Source: Centroberyx gerrardi
Lineage: Eukaryota; Chordata; Actinopteri; Beryciformes; Berycidae
DNA length: 64,000 bases
Assembly (NCBI RefSeq): GCF_048128805.1
Contig: NC_136000.1
Location: forward strand, 16,786,354 to 16,850,353
Reading direction: 5' to 3'
Shown: positions 1 to 11,966 of the stretch, in pieces
How the letters are laid out: each line of letters begins with the position of its first letter
Position numbering within the stretch: the first letter of the stretch is position 1
Notes under the pieces: generated by a model
The model's input: only the letters and a program-made list of their open reading frames with translations
Database searches by the model: none
Told to the model about the DNA's origin: nothing
Translations under genes and position numbers: made by a program

Positions 1-355
1 ACGGCTGGAGCTGGGTCTGGGCCGGAGCCGTCTCGACCTGTGCCGGTGGAGGGGCATGGTCCGGCAGAGACTCTGCCGTCTTGAGCTGGGGGTCCTGCGG
101 GTGGTGATGATGAAGGTAGCTGGGGTCGGGGGGATGATGATGGTGATGATGATGATGGTAAGGATGCTGCTGTTGTCCTCTGGCGTCCCGCAGGTGCCTG
201 TTCTCCCCGATCAGCTCGTCCACTCGCCGGTCCAGCTCTTCTATCCGGGAGCGCTGGGTCTGGATCAGACTCTGCTGGTTCTGGACGATGGTGGTGAGCT
301 CCCGCAGGTACAGAATCGCCTGCACCGGGTTTTCCAGCAGGCTGGAGCTCGCCAT
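1..355 (-). CDS. iqsec3: IQSEC3-like ARF guanine-exchange factor, first coding exon (partial)
   Basis: Reading leftwards from the ATG at 353-355, the frame stays open to the window edge (about 118 codons). The start, [20 protein letters not shown], followed by a leucine/glutamine-rich stretch with [20 protein letters not shown], matches the N-terminal coiled coil remembered for vertebrate IQSEC3 (BRAG3), which also has an SLLENPV start. IQSEC proteins carry an IQ motif, a Sec7 domain and a PH domain and activate ARF GTPases at synapses; those domains would lie in exons left of the window. Residues about 60-75 are a histidine run encoded by CAT/CAC repeats (plus-strand ATGATG at about 105-158), likely length-variable. 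The start has a good context (ccATGG-like) and the paralogues IQSEC1/2 begin differently, so IQSEC3 is favoured. The a or b duplicate cannot be decided here. Confidence 0.85.
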   Translation of the reverse strand, partial: MASSSLLENPVQAILYLRELTTIVQNQQSLIQTQRSRIEELDRRVDELIGENRHLRDARGQQQHPYHHHHHHHHPPDPSYLHHHHPQDPQLKTAESLPDHAPPPAQVETAPAQTQLQP

Positions 356-416
356 ACCCAAGAGAAGGAGGAGGGGAGAAAAGGAAAAGATGCAGGGCTA
401 TTAGACTGACGGACGG

Positions 417-466
417 AGAGGAGATGAGAGGAGAGGAGAGGAGAGGAGAGGAGAGGAGAGGGGAGA
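417..466. repeat. GGAGA-type purine tract in the iqsec3 5' leader
   Basis: About nine tandem GAGAG/GGAGA units lie 60-110 bp upstream of the iqsec3 start codon. On the iqsec3 transcript this would be a pyrimidine-rich CTCTC stretch in the 5' UTR or proximal promoter. Confidence 0.8.
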
Positions 467-1702
467 TGTACAAATCCGTGAGTGCAGCGTGAGTGCAGAC
501 GAGAAAAGTGAGATGCCCTTTTCGCTCTCGCTCCTCTCCTTAATTCTGCTCGGTTGTTGACGAGGCAACACCGACCGAACCTCCTGTTCTCCGGTCGTCT
601 CCCTCTCTCTCTCTCCCGCTGCGCTGAGTGTGAGTGGTGCTGATGAGAGGACCCAGATCCAGATGTGACAGGAAGGAGGAGGGGAGGAGAGGCGCTGTAG
701 GATGGATGCGTCATTACGCACAGTCAAGGGAAAACGCCTGCGCAAGCACGCACTCTATAGCCTACACGGGGGAGTGGGAGGGGGAGGGTCAACATCTGAG
801 TCCATGGCCTGCACACAGTGTCGAGGTCAGTTAAAAGTGACAAGGACATCGTCCTTTTTAAAATGCCATACTGTCTCAGTCGATACTGATTGACTTTGTA
901 TTTGTGTTGCTCCTGCAGTGGCAGTGTAGTGTAGGCTACTTTTTGCTGCCTTCAAGCGCTATACGACAGTCCGCATTCAATAGTTTTTGGTCCGAAATGA
1001 TACCAAAATGGACCCTGTGACAAAAGTAGTTTTTGTGGCTGTTGTTTTCATTTAGAAGTCAGAGCTCATTTCTGATGCAGCGGCAGAATGAGAAAAAACA
1101 AACCCGCATCACGCGTGTTTAATTAAATTTTAATTAATTTGCCACATTTTGTTGTAGGCTATAGCCTACATCACTTTACCGTTGGCTTCAGTGCCTTTCG
1201 GTAAAGTTGCTAAGTTGTTAAGCTACTATATTAGCCTGTCAGCGATAAATATGGTAGCATATGTTGTAAAACTTGCTAAATGTAACGGTATCTTCGCAAA
1301 GATGAAAAAAAGGATAATACCAAGATAGTAATTCCCAGGAAGCTAATTGGACGCACTTACATTATACTTCCATTGGAAAAACGATGGCAACTTACAAAGT
1401 ACACGTGTTTTCAGTTTCTCATGTGAAAAGACAGTGAGCACGCGAATTTTATTGCACGCGCACCTCCCAGTGTTTACAAACAAGAAGCACTTCGTGAGGT
1501 CGTAGTGCGCTCAAGTGGTAACAGATATTTCCTATAGCACGGGAACGCAGCATTTAATTTGAGGGTGGTCACGTGCCAGGGGAAGGCGGAAGTAGACGGT
1601 CGTTTTTCACCAGAGTAGCTGTTTGTTTTGCAAGCAGCTAGGTCGCTAGTTCTGACAGCTTCCCCCAAATATATCTGCAACCGCTAACATTAGACATTTC
1701 CC
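467..1702. other. Shared upstream region between iqsec3 and washc1
   Basis: No coding exon is supported here. The stretch separates two divergently transcribed genes, so it should hold both promoters and 5' leaders. It is GC-rich and CpG-bearing near 500-800, then AT-richer. The 1500-1700 part, just before the washc1 start, contains GCTAG/GTTAG motifs of the kind seen at the other promoters of this window. Confidence 0.6.
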
Positions 1703-2016
1703 ATGGTCAGGTAAGACCTTTATTATCGAGCAAATAGGTTAGCAATATCATTATGTGATTCGCCAGGGTTGGTTGCCCCGGTTAGAAAGTGCAAGCAAGG
1801 TTTACGACGGACGTTTCTTTAGCATGGATGGTAATATTAATTGGGAAAGCGAAAGGATTTGACACGTTGTGTCCTTAACTTGTAGCTTAACTTTTAAAGT
1901 ATACGCACCAAATTTCACGAAGAATGACAGTTACTAATTTAGCTTGCGGTTCGTATGTTCCAGCATTGTCATGTGAGAGTCAGATGAGCTCGAGAAGTGT
2001 GTGTGTGTATGTGCGC

Positions 2017-2063
<47 letters not shown>

Positions 2064-5000
2064 TCTTCAAATTAACGATGCTGGCTATAAATGGCATTAT
2101 CAAAATATTGTGGTCAAACATTACTATGAATGAGTACATTGAAACTGTAAAACCATTCGAATAGCCACACTTGGACAGTTTCACTCTCATTTCAGGCAGA
2201 TCATACCTTGATTCGGCAATGTGGAGCCTTTGTCCCAGTCATTTGTCCCAGTCATTGTTCTGGTTTGTTCCTGTGTTTTTTTCAGGATGACCCAGAAGCA
2301 CTGCCTGGAGGGCCAGGTGTACTCAGTGCCTCTCATCCAGCCAGACCTGAGGAGAGAGGAGGCTATTCACCAGATAGCAGATGCATTACTCTACTTAGAG
2401 ACCATCTCTACAGACATATTCAGTAGGCAAGTCCAACATACACACACACATACTGTATACACACCAGCTAGAGGTAGGAACGCTGTTGTATTTAAACTAC
2501 AATAAAAAACAACAAGTTCAGAGCAATATGAAGCATGAGTGTGCCATGGTTTATACATGAGATGCTTCTTACTGTGACTACAGGGAAGATTTAAAATCAA
2601 TTTCATACATCATATGTAAGCTAACGCACTGTGAGCAGGATCCACATTCCTGCATATGGTCTCAGACATATATTTTCCTCTGCGTGGATGTGTGTGTGTT
2701 TACGTGTGCTGTTTCCAGAGTGTCTGAGAGCGTGGAGAAGAACCGCCGGCAGCTGCAGACCGTCACTGACCGGATCAGACTGGCCCAGGCCCGCGTCGAC
2801 AAGATCAAAGGCAGTAAGAAGGCCACCAAGGTAACACACAGCACCTCAACTTTTGAAGGCAATTTTACATGTTGCATCCATGATATGCAGTAGAGACCCA
2901 ATAAGGTGACAAGATAATAAACATTAATGGGGAAAAAAATAGCCCTGTGTTTGTCAGCTATAGTAGCATATGTGTGTGTGTGTGTGTGTGTGTGTATGTA
3001 GGTATTCTCCAGTGCCAAGTACCCAGCCCCAGATCGACTTCAGGACTACTCATCTATCTTCAGAGGGGCCACAGACCCTTCCTCACACACTCGCCCCCGC
3101 TACAGAATACAGAACAAACTCCGGCCCCTCGATGACAAGGCCTTGCAGGTGGGATAAACGCATTCACACTAAAGTCGGTGATTTCGCTGGGCTTTTTGAT
3201 AGTGCAACATGTATTGTTAAAAACCCAGTAGAAGCGCAGCACTTTAGCAGCTATAGTTGAAATGCTTTAGGCTCTTAAGTGCTAAGTGTTGTAGAACAAT
3301 GCTTCTGAAGCTTGAGATGCATGCAATAGAGCTCTGAATAATAGAAATTAGAAGGAAAATGTGTGATAGCACGTTGGTCAAGGCAGTCTGATCACGACCT
3401 AATGGTGTTAAGCCCTCTTTGTACAGCTTACTGTTAGAAGTGCTGGTGCAGAACAGGGATAAATAGAGGCATGGTTAGTTTCCACTTACACTCTTTTATC
3501 TCCTTCAACAAAATTTCATGTTAGGGGTTAACTTGTTATTTTGTTACTGTTGGTATTTGCAGAGTGCTGGTATATTTCCTACTATATATGTAATTTAGTT
3601 ATTTTTGCTAGCTAAGCGTAGAGGTTTTTTTTAGATAAGCAGGTGTTCAGTTATGATTAGCAGCAAGTCCTTTCATTTTTGCCTATTATGAGCCAGCTAT
3701 AGCTCAAACAGCTCAGATATTATTTCATCCATGTTAGTCTCAATTTTCCACACCATGAGTTAAATAACCAACTGGCACCCAGTTAATCAAATGCTACATT
3801 GCCCGTAACGGCAATTTTCCAGCTTTATTTTGCGCAGAACATTTATTGGGTCAGAGCAGGTTATTTCACAGGTCAGAAGATGTGTCAGAGCAGAGCAGAA
3901 GGATCAATCAATCCTCCTTTTTACCAGCTTGCCATTTTTACCCCAAATATGATGCTTGATCGAAACTGTCAATATCCCATTGCATGCACTCTGGGCAAAG
4001 ACAGCTGTAATTATCATGACTGTGTCTTCTGAAGCTGCTATTGATCTTAAAGCATATTATTGTCATCATTGCAGTGCCTTATAATAGCTCAATCACAGAC
4101 AATCTACAGTAGCAGGTGAAAACAACATAGACTTATCCGTTATGTAGATTTTGTATGTAGATAAATACAGTGTTTCGTATCCATAGACAACAGAGACGTC
4201 CTTTCCCTGGTTAAAAGTCTTGACAGTCACAGTCAGGTCCACAGACGCAGGATTGGCCACGCATCAGTCAGATGTGCAGTTGGATCAGTCACATACTGTA
4301 CATTCAGTGTGTAGGACGGCACATGGTGTGTGTGTCTGTCACTGGGCCTTAGTGAGAGGAATAGGCTGTAAAAGTGTGTTTGTTTCTTTTCAGAGAGCGC
4401 CTTTGTGTGTGTGCACGCATGCCTCAGCTCAGCAGCAAGTTCCTGCATTATTTATTTTGAACACCACAGTCTTCCCTTCCCCATCTTAGGAAACTTTACA
4501 GAAACTAGCATATTTTCTGCTGTGTGTGCTCGGGCTTGCAAGTGTGTTGTTTTGTGTGTGTGTGTGTGCGTGTCATAGAGAGAGAAAAATGAAAACACTG
4601 CTGGCAATTTTCTCTGGTGCAGGAATACATTATTCAAGAAACCCCCAGCAGCACTGTCCCCAACCATAATTCGGTATTGCAGTGCGTGTGCACGCGCGTG
4701 GCATTTATGATTTGCATTATTCAAGATTTAGGTGACATGTGACACGTCTTCATCTCCTTCCATATCTGTCTGTCTTCCTTTCAGGAGAAGCTGCTGTATT
4801 TCCCAGTGTGTGTGAGCAATAAGAAGAGATCTGAGGACGAGACGGAGGAGGGACTGGGCAGTCTGCCCCGCAACATCTCCTCTGTCAGCTCCCTGCTGCT
4901 CTTTAATACGACAGAGAACCTGTGAGTCCACACCACACATACACACACAGACACTAACTATTAACACTAAGGCTACATTTCAATGTTCTTCATTCCTTTT

Positions 5001-6917
5001 GGTTTGTGTGTCTGCAGATATAAGAAGTATGTGTTCCTGGATCCTCTTGCGGGAGCAGTGACGAAAACACACAACACTCTAGAGACGGAAAAAGAGGAGA
5101 AACCGTTTGACGCTCCATTGTCCATTACGAAGAGAGAGCAACTGGAGAGACAGGTACCTCAAACACCCTCTCTCACCTCAAAAAGCTTTATCAATAGAAG
5201 TTAATATTGTCGCTGTTAATGGAATTTTTATACAAGCAGAATTGGTGATGATAAATTCTGATTTAATGATCAATCTTGATAATATTTTTCGTAACCCTCG
5301 CCACCCTCCAACAGACAGCAGAGAGTTATTTCTATGTGCCAGACCTGGGCCAGGTGCCCGAGATAGATGTGCCGTCCTACCTGCCTGACCTGCCAGGCAT
5401 CGCAGATGACCTGTCCTACAGTGCCGACTTGGGACCCGGGTTCGCCCCCTCAGGACCCACACACAACATCCCCGAGCTGCCCTCCTTCTCTGGGGACTTA
5501 GAGGAGAGCAACGGGCCTGGTACAGACACACACACACCTGTCACTATCTTATTGTGGTTTTGGTTGATACTGTGTTTCTTGATGCACAGATTTCTTCTCT
5601 TTTTGTTTCAGGATCTCAATTCCAACCTGCAGCTCCACCTCCTCCCCCACCTCCCCCTCCTCCCCCTCCTGAGCCTGCCCTCACTCCCACCACCCCTCTA
5701 GGAGCTCCCCCTCCTCCACCCCCTCCACCCCCTCCCCCTGCAGACAGCCCAGCAGACGTCTCTCGAGCGGCAAGCTCAGGTACGTCACACACACAAAATT
5801 CAGAATAAACCCCAGGACCCGGTGTGCGGATCCCACCAGTGACATCTATTGATGGGTGAAAGCCCAGAACATCAACACACTGTCTCCCCTCACTGCAGGC
5901 CCTGTGTCTGGCGCTCCCAGCGAGGTGGTTGAGCCGTCAGACGGCCGCGCCAGCCTCCTGGAGTCCATCCGCAACGCCGGAGGCATCGGCAAAGCCCAGT
6001 TACGCAACGTTAAAGAACGCAAAATGGAGAAGAAGAAGCAGAAAGAGCAAGAGCAAGGTGACAGAGTGTTTGAGTGGGGATGTGGCTTCGCTCATGTTTT
6101 ATTAACTGGCACACGATGCAGCTTTTAACATTGATGAGAGAAACATGCAATCAAAGCGGAGCGTGACCGGTCCATAGTTTGCATTCACCCATGTCAGTGT
6201 GTTAGCTTTTGTGTACACATCTCACATGGAGCCACAGGCGCTCTGGTTATAATCACAGTCCCAAGAACAGCCCATGGCTCTATGACCTTTGTTTCATAAA
6301 TGCCACCTTCATTAAAAGGCTGACTTGGTTACAGTCTGTTTTTAAAGTGTCTGACCTTCTACTGACAGTGTATCCTCCTCATGATTTCCGGTCGGCTGGC
6401 TAAGGTCACAGCCTAACATTTCACTTTTGGGGAGAGCTGCTATACATCTGGGCTGCTTCTACTGACTAACTATACTAACGGCCTTGTTGTAATTACGCAC
6501 TCTACTTCGAAGCATAGGTCTCAGGAATTTGAGAAATGGATCCTCTGCCCCAATTGAAAAGTACAACTTGTTCACATATTTTATACTTTCTAACTGCCGG
6601 CCTTTGTCTCTTTTTCAGCGGTGGGAGCGGCATCCAGTGGTGGAGACTTTATGTCGGATCTCTTTAATAAGCTGGCCATGCGCAGGAAAGGTGAGGAAAG
6701 GCAAGTTAGAGTAAGAATACTGATGCCGGTGATTGGGTTTGCATACATATTGCGGTCTGTTCTCTCTCCAGGCATCTCTGGAAAGGGTCCAGCAGGTGGA
6801 GAGTCGGGTGATGCTCCTGCTGGCACCAGCGGCGCATTTGCCCGGATGTCGGATGTCATCCCACCACTCCCTGCCCCGCAGCCGACAGCAGAGGACGACG
6901 ACGACTGGGAAGCGTGA
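1703..6917 (+). CDS. washc1: WASH complex subunit 1 (WASHC1), complete
   Basis: Coding exons: 1703-1710, 2286-2426, 2719-2830, 3002-3148, 4785-4921, 5018-5153, 5315-5519, 5612-5779, 5899-6057, 6619-6690, 6772-6917; 1431 nt, 476 aa (human about 465). WASHC1 is the Arp2/3-activating subunit of the WASH complex on endosomes, needed for retromer cargo sorting. The N-terminal WASH homology domain is seen ([20 protein letters not shown]; later [20 protein letters not shown]), then [20 protein letters not shown], two poly-proline blocks (exon 5612-5779), and a C-terminal VCA region: WH2-like [18 protein letters not shown], basic connector and acidic EDDDDWEA end. I chose the ATG at 1703 because exon 1 reads MVR into MTQKH, matching the human VRM, and sits in a strong context; the ATG at 2287 is the alternative. 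Intron 2 uses a GC donor (AG|GCAAGT at 2427). It converges with ddx11. Confidence 0.95.
2000..2062. repeat. (GT)n-(GA)n compound microsatellite, washc1 intron 1
   Basis: A GT run with a GCGC interruption passes straight into a GA run. It is intronic and explains the Cys/Val and Ser/Leu low-complexity reading frames seen there. Confidence 0.9.
2969..2996. repeat. (TG)n tract directly before the washc1 exon 3002 acceptor
   Basis: About 14 TG units end only a few bases before the acceptor tatgtag at 2995-3001. The repeat therefore occupies the place of the usual pyrimidine tract, leaving the acceptor with weak pyrimidine support. Confidence 0.85.
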
Positions 6918-8302
6918 CACAATGGAAGCCAGCCAGTCAGAACAAATGAACACTAAGCACTGATAACTCTTAAAGCATTCGAGGCTGCCAGGGATCAATT
7001 TTGTGTTCAAGGGACTTCGTGTCCTCAGATCGCTCAAATATAATCCATCACAACCCTGTTTCATAAAAGGTGATCACTCCTTCGGCTCCTAACAGAGGCT
7101 TTATCAGTGTAAAATGGGCAATGGTCGGCCTAATAATGCCTTAAGTTGATTGCCCACCTCAGGCTCTCCTATGTGCAGTCTGAAAATATAAAATGCAGCG
7201 TTAAGTGTCCACCTCCTGGCTTTATGTGGAACTAATCACTTGTATATGAGAGCAGTGGTCTGTCTCAGCACTTGACCAAAACATGACTCAAACAAAAATG
7301 ATAAACAAGTTATTGAGAGCATATTCATTGTAATACAAATGTCTTATTTTTTCATAAAATTAATCAAGCGAATAACATTTTAGAATACTTCACTCATTAA
7401 GAATTAAACATAGATCCACCGTAATACTCTGAAAGAAAGAAACCACTTGCCTAATGTCTTTCCATAAAATAAATGGATTTTAAATAAGTAATATTTGCAT
7501 TATGTAATATCTAATATTGAATTGTTAATATTAAAATCTCTTCAAGGGTAAATCAGTCAAATGGATGCCTACTCAAGTACTGTGTCTGCATTCTGTGTAG
7601 TGCCTTCTCCAGTAAATCATTTCAGTATACTTTGGAAAATGGTAAAGCACACACTTTTTTCTCCAACATCTACCAAACAGAATTTGAATACAGTCCAAGA
7701 TTGATAGAATTGACTCAAATGAGGTTGCCTTAGCCTCGTGTATATCTCTTTGTCTGCAGTGTGCCTTCCAAAGCCATATGTCCATCATTCTCTGTGGTTA
7801 AATCCCAAACATCTGGACCATGGATTTGACCAGGACAACAGGAAAATAATGGAAATCATTAGAAATGAACAGAAGCTGGAAAAGAAAACATGAAATCCTG
7901 AAAAACTGCCTCCCCGGTTGGCTGCTGAACTCCAGACTGCTAGGACCACTCGGAGGTCTGACGGCTAACCCCTTGGCAAACTCTGCAAATCCATGAAGGA
8001 TCTCATGCACAATATTCAAGGCTGTAATTACAGTATATTGAAAAACACCATATCTAAACATAAAGTGGCAGTGGCAATCTTGAGATAACTTATATTACAA
8101 CAGCACTCAGATGCTCCCAAATCATTGTCCAGTAATTTTTTAATCAGAACAGATTACATTTCTTGGGTTGCTGATGTTGCACTGAGCGACTGCTGTTCCA
8201 CTGGGTTTTCCCAAAGTTTCTCCTAACCCAGGCCTTTGTCCTCTCTTGAACTTGGAAAGTTGAGAACTTGAAAAACGTCAGCCGATCCCCTTGGGAGTCA
8301 AA
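6918..8302. other. Convergent 3' region between washc1 and ddx11
   Basis: This holds the 3' UTRs of two genes transcribed toward each other. AT-rich sequence with AATAAA-type signals occurs near 7450-7480 for the plus strand. No further coding exon or repeat is recognised. Confidence 0.5.
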
Positions 8303-9263
8303 CTATGCCTGCAGCTGCTTCTGTTTCTTATCCATGAAGAACTGAGAGAGAAGAAGATATGGACACATTGTTTCTAGTCATAATATGCATTTTTCTCAGA
8401 TATAGTGATTTGTGTGTGTGTGTGTGTACATAAGTGCACTTGCTCCTCACCTTCCGCAAGGCAGCGAAAGCAGGGCCGAAAGTTGTGTGTGCACTAGTTC
8501 GAGCTTTGATCCAGTTGGGAAGTTTGGAGATTGTAGCAGGTCGAGAGTAACGTCTGTCACACAACACAATGGAGGCATAGTCGCCACGGTGACGGATCGC
8601 TCTCCCTTTGGACAGATGAAGTGAAATACAGAGTAAATACCAGTCATAGTATCTTACCACCTATGGAATAAACGGGCATACCATGAATTAGTACTATGTC
8701 TAATATCACTGATATTTTTCTTCATTACCTATGGATTGATTGACAGCCTTCATGCAGAGGTTTTCTATTAGTGCTTGGCCGGCGCTCCTCCCTCCACTGT
8801 GAGGCTGAAACGCAGACAACAGAGATGAGAGACAAGGAGGGGCTGCATCTCAACATTTCCCTACTCCAGCATTTGTCTTGCAATGTTTTTTGGAATCAGT
8901 GGAGATCAAAGAGCCTACTGGGAGACGCAGTATGGACGCAAGACTGTCTCACCAGGTGTTTGTCCAGGTAGGACATCTTTTCCTGCAGCTCCGGAGACTT
9001 GATGTTGGGATACGGCATTCCCACCATCACTACACACCTGTCATCACATGCAGGAAGGCACACAGAGCAGAACATAAAGTATTATACAGTATATTTGATG
9101 TATAGCTGCTGCTTCCGTCCAGGTGCCAGGAATATTACACATACCTGCCCAGGTCATCTGAGAAATTGATGCCCTCGCTCATCTTTCCTCCAACCACAGA
9201 GAACAGCAACGCCCCTGAGAGTCCGCCGCCGTCCGCAGCACACCTCTAACAAAATGAAAGAGA

Positions 9264-9295
<32 letters not shown>

Positions 9296-11926
9296 ATAAT
9301 AAGAGCGTGGCAGCGGTAAAGACAATAGATCCTGATGAACCTGTTAATAATGCTATGTGATGAGGGCAAATGTGAGTGTCATCAGTGCCAGTTTCACCTG
9401 GATGCAACGGGAGAACTCGCTCAGCACCTGCTCCACCTGGTTGGCCTTCTTTGGCTCCTGGAAGATCTGAAGAGACAAGTATACAATTATATCGCACTGA
9501 GAAGAGAGAGAAGATCTAGCTCCATATGAAACACAGGATCCATTTATAATTATAATGTTGGACTTTACTGATCCCCGTAGGGAAATTCTCTTTAACCACG
9601 ACGAAACCCTGCCACCTTTAGGTTAAGGCCTGCTTAAGAAGTTAAGGCCTTCTGAGATCTGTCACACAAAGAACTCATGTACCTTCTTTTTATTAGCCAG
9701 ACGAGCAAGAGCCCCGCTGGCCTCCCAGTGGGAAACGATCCGCCTTGAGTATTCATAAGAAGGAAAGAAGCACACGACGCCGCCTGGTACCACGTTGCAA
9801 ATGTTGGAGAGAATGCGGCCTGTCTCATCCATCTGTCAACCAACAGACACACATTTATTACGATGCTGCAGTGAAAATAATGCTATATCCCATAATATTA
9901 CAGGTTCTTGGTTCTTAACTGTAAGAAAATACAAAGTGTATATGTGTTACCATGCGTGGAGTGTCTCTATTCTGGAAAGTAAAATCCAGCTCTTGACCAG
10001 ATGGACCGCTGCACAGGATGATGGGAAGGATGTTCTCCGGAGGAATTACATGGCCTACAGACAGACATATCAGACAGATGGATACACAGCAAGGAATACA
10101 GTCAACACATTTTTATGGAAAGGATTTCATATTTTTTTAAAAAGTATATCAGTATCAATATCATAATTTCAGTTGGAAATTAGGCTGTACTTATTCTTCA
10201 AAAACATCATTTATAAATAAGGTTTTGTCAAGCATCCCATCATCTTTCAAAATTTCCCACAGACAGAAATATTGATAAAGGAGTCATCAAGACGGTACAT
10301 TAGAAATACACAGAAAGTCGAACTCCACAAACTATTGCAGTCTTATTAAGTGGGCCACTCACCACAGGAAAACTCAGCGATACGCTCCTCTCCCACCCCG
10401 GCGGAAAACAGCAGCTCTTGTTTGAAGTCAGAAACCTACATACACATCTTTTAGAATTGTAAAATTGACACACGGCAAGAGCTCAGTTTATTTTTGGTGG
10501 ACTAAAATAACTCACAGGCTGCATGGTTCCTCCCGCGATGATGACCGCTCTGCACTCCTTCAGCACCTGGGCGAAGTGGACCGCTGGATTCAACAGCAGG
10601 AACTTGACGCTGCTCTCTGACAAAGTGCCTACACACAAAACATGAAAAAGCACACTGAAGCACTCAGATTTCATTATTGTCCTGTAAGTGTGTGTGTGTG
10701 TATATTATTGGTACCTTGTCTGTGCACCACCACCCTGCCGTCAGTATTGCTGTTGGTGAGAGCCATGAGGAAACCCTCCACCTGCATCATGGGAGATGCA
10801 GATAGCACCTTCTCCGCCTCTGCAGACCCCTGCTGGTCTGCTGAAGAAACTGCACACAAGGAAACAGAGGATTGCTAAATCTAAATAAGCAATGTCTTGT
10901 TTACTGTTAAATTCTACAATGTGGGTCTAGGATATGGAGGATAGTGAACAGTAATGTCTGTGTAAGCAAGCCCAATCCGCACAATCTGTGTCTGTGTCTG
11001 TGCAAAAACTGGAGACACTCATCACAGATCATCAGAGATTTGAACCATTTTGACAGTTAATTTGTAGGTACTGTAGGCCAGTCTGCTTGGACTAGTCGGT
11101 ACATAGTCTTTATGCAAACTGTCTATTCAAAAGGAATAGGAATTTCAGGTTATCTTACAATTTTTTATTCAGTTTTGTGACAGCCACAATGTCTCTAGGG
11201 GCTGAAATTAAGCTTTGTAAGCTGTCCTGATTTTTTTTGAGCATGATCTCATTATTTTGAATAAACAATTTGATGGTTATTATAATGCCAAACAAGTCTC
11301 CAGTGATGACGCGTGTCTCCAAAATATGCTTTGAAATATGCGGGTGATGGAAAGACCTTTTGTTCCTCCAAATCACTTGTGCAACACACAGTGTCCTAAC
11401 AGTGCACTGACCTGGTGCAGCGCTCTGGCTGCTCTGCAGTGTTTGGAGGTAGCGGTTTAAGCCCTCTGTGCGTCGGTTCTCTTTGTTTGAGCTGGTATGA
11501 GTGTGTGGATTCACACCTGTACCTGCGTACTTCTCCATGAAGCCACACAGCTGCGGAAAGAAGCCACGGGTATTACACATTTCATTTTACAGTATATCAC
11601 ACATAACCATATTTATTCACTATGAGGAATACATCAGATAATACACACAAACATACACGCCACTTACTTTTCTGCTAACCATGCTCTTCTCAAAGTATCT
11701 CTGTAACTTTAGTGAGAATGAGAAGCAGAGAAAGAGGCAGAGAGAAATATGTGGTTGGGATATGTAGTCGCAGTAACAGAGTGATTATTATGGCACGATA
11801 ATACTGTCAACTACCTTGAACAAGTTGATATTGTCGATCTGGGCCTTGAAGAGAAAGTTATTAATGGTAAGCAGTTCTGTTCCTGAGGGGAAAGAGATAT
11901 TACTGGTTATCAAATTCAGCTTACGT

Positions 11927-11966
<40 letters not shown>

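Noticed and set aside
1474-1680. 68-codon minus-strand frame in the iqsec3-washc1 interval
   Set aside because: Overlaps the likely washc1 leader and promoter; no homology recognised.
6590-7064. Two minus-strand frames of 110 and 149 codons
   Set aside because: Antisense shadows of the last washc1 exons, with no splice or family support.
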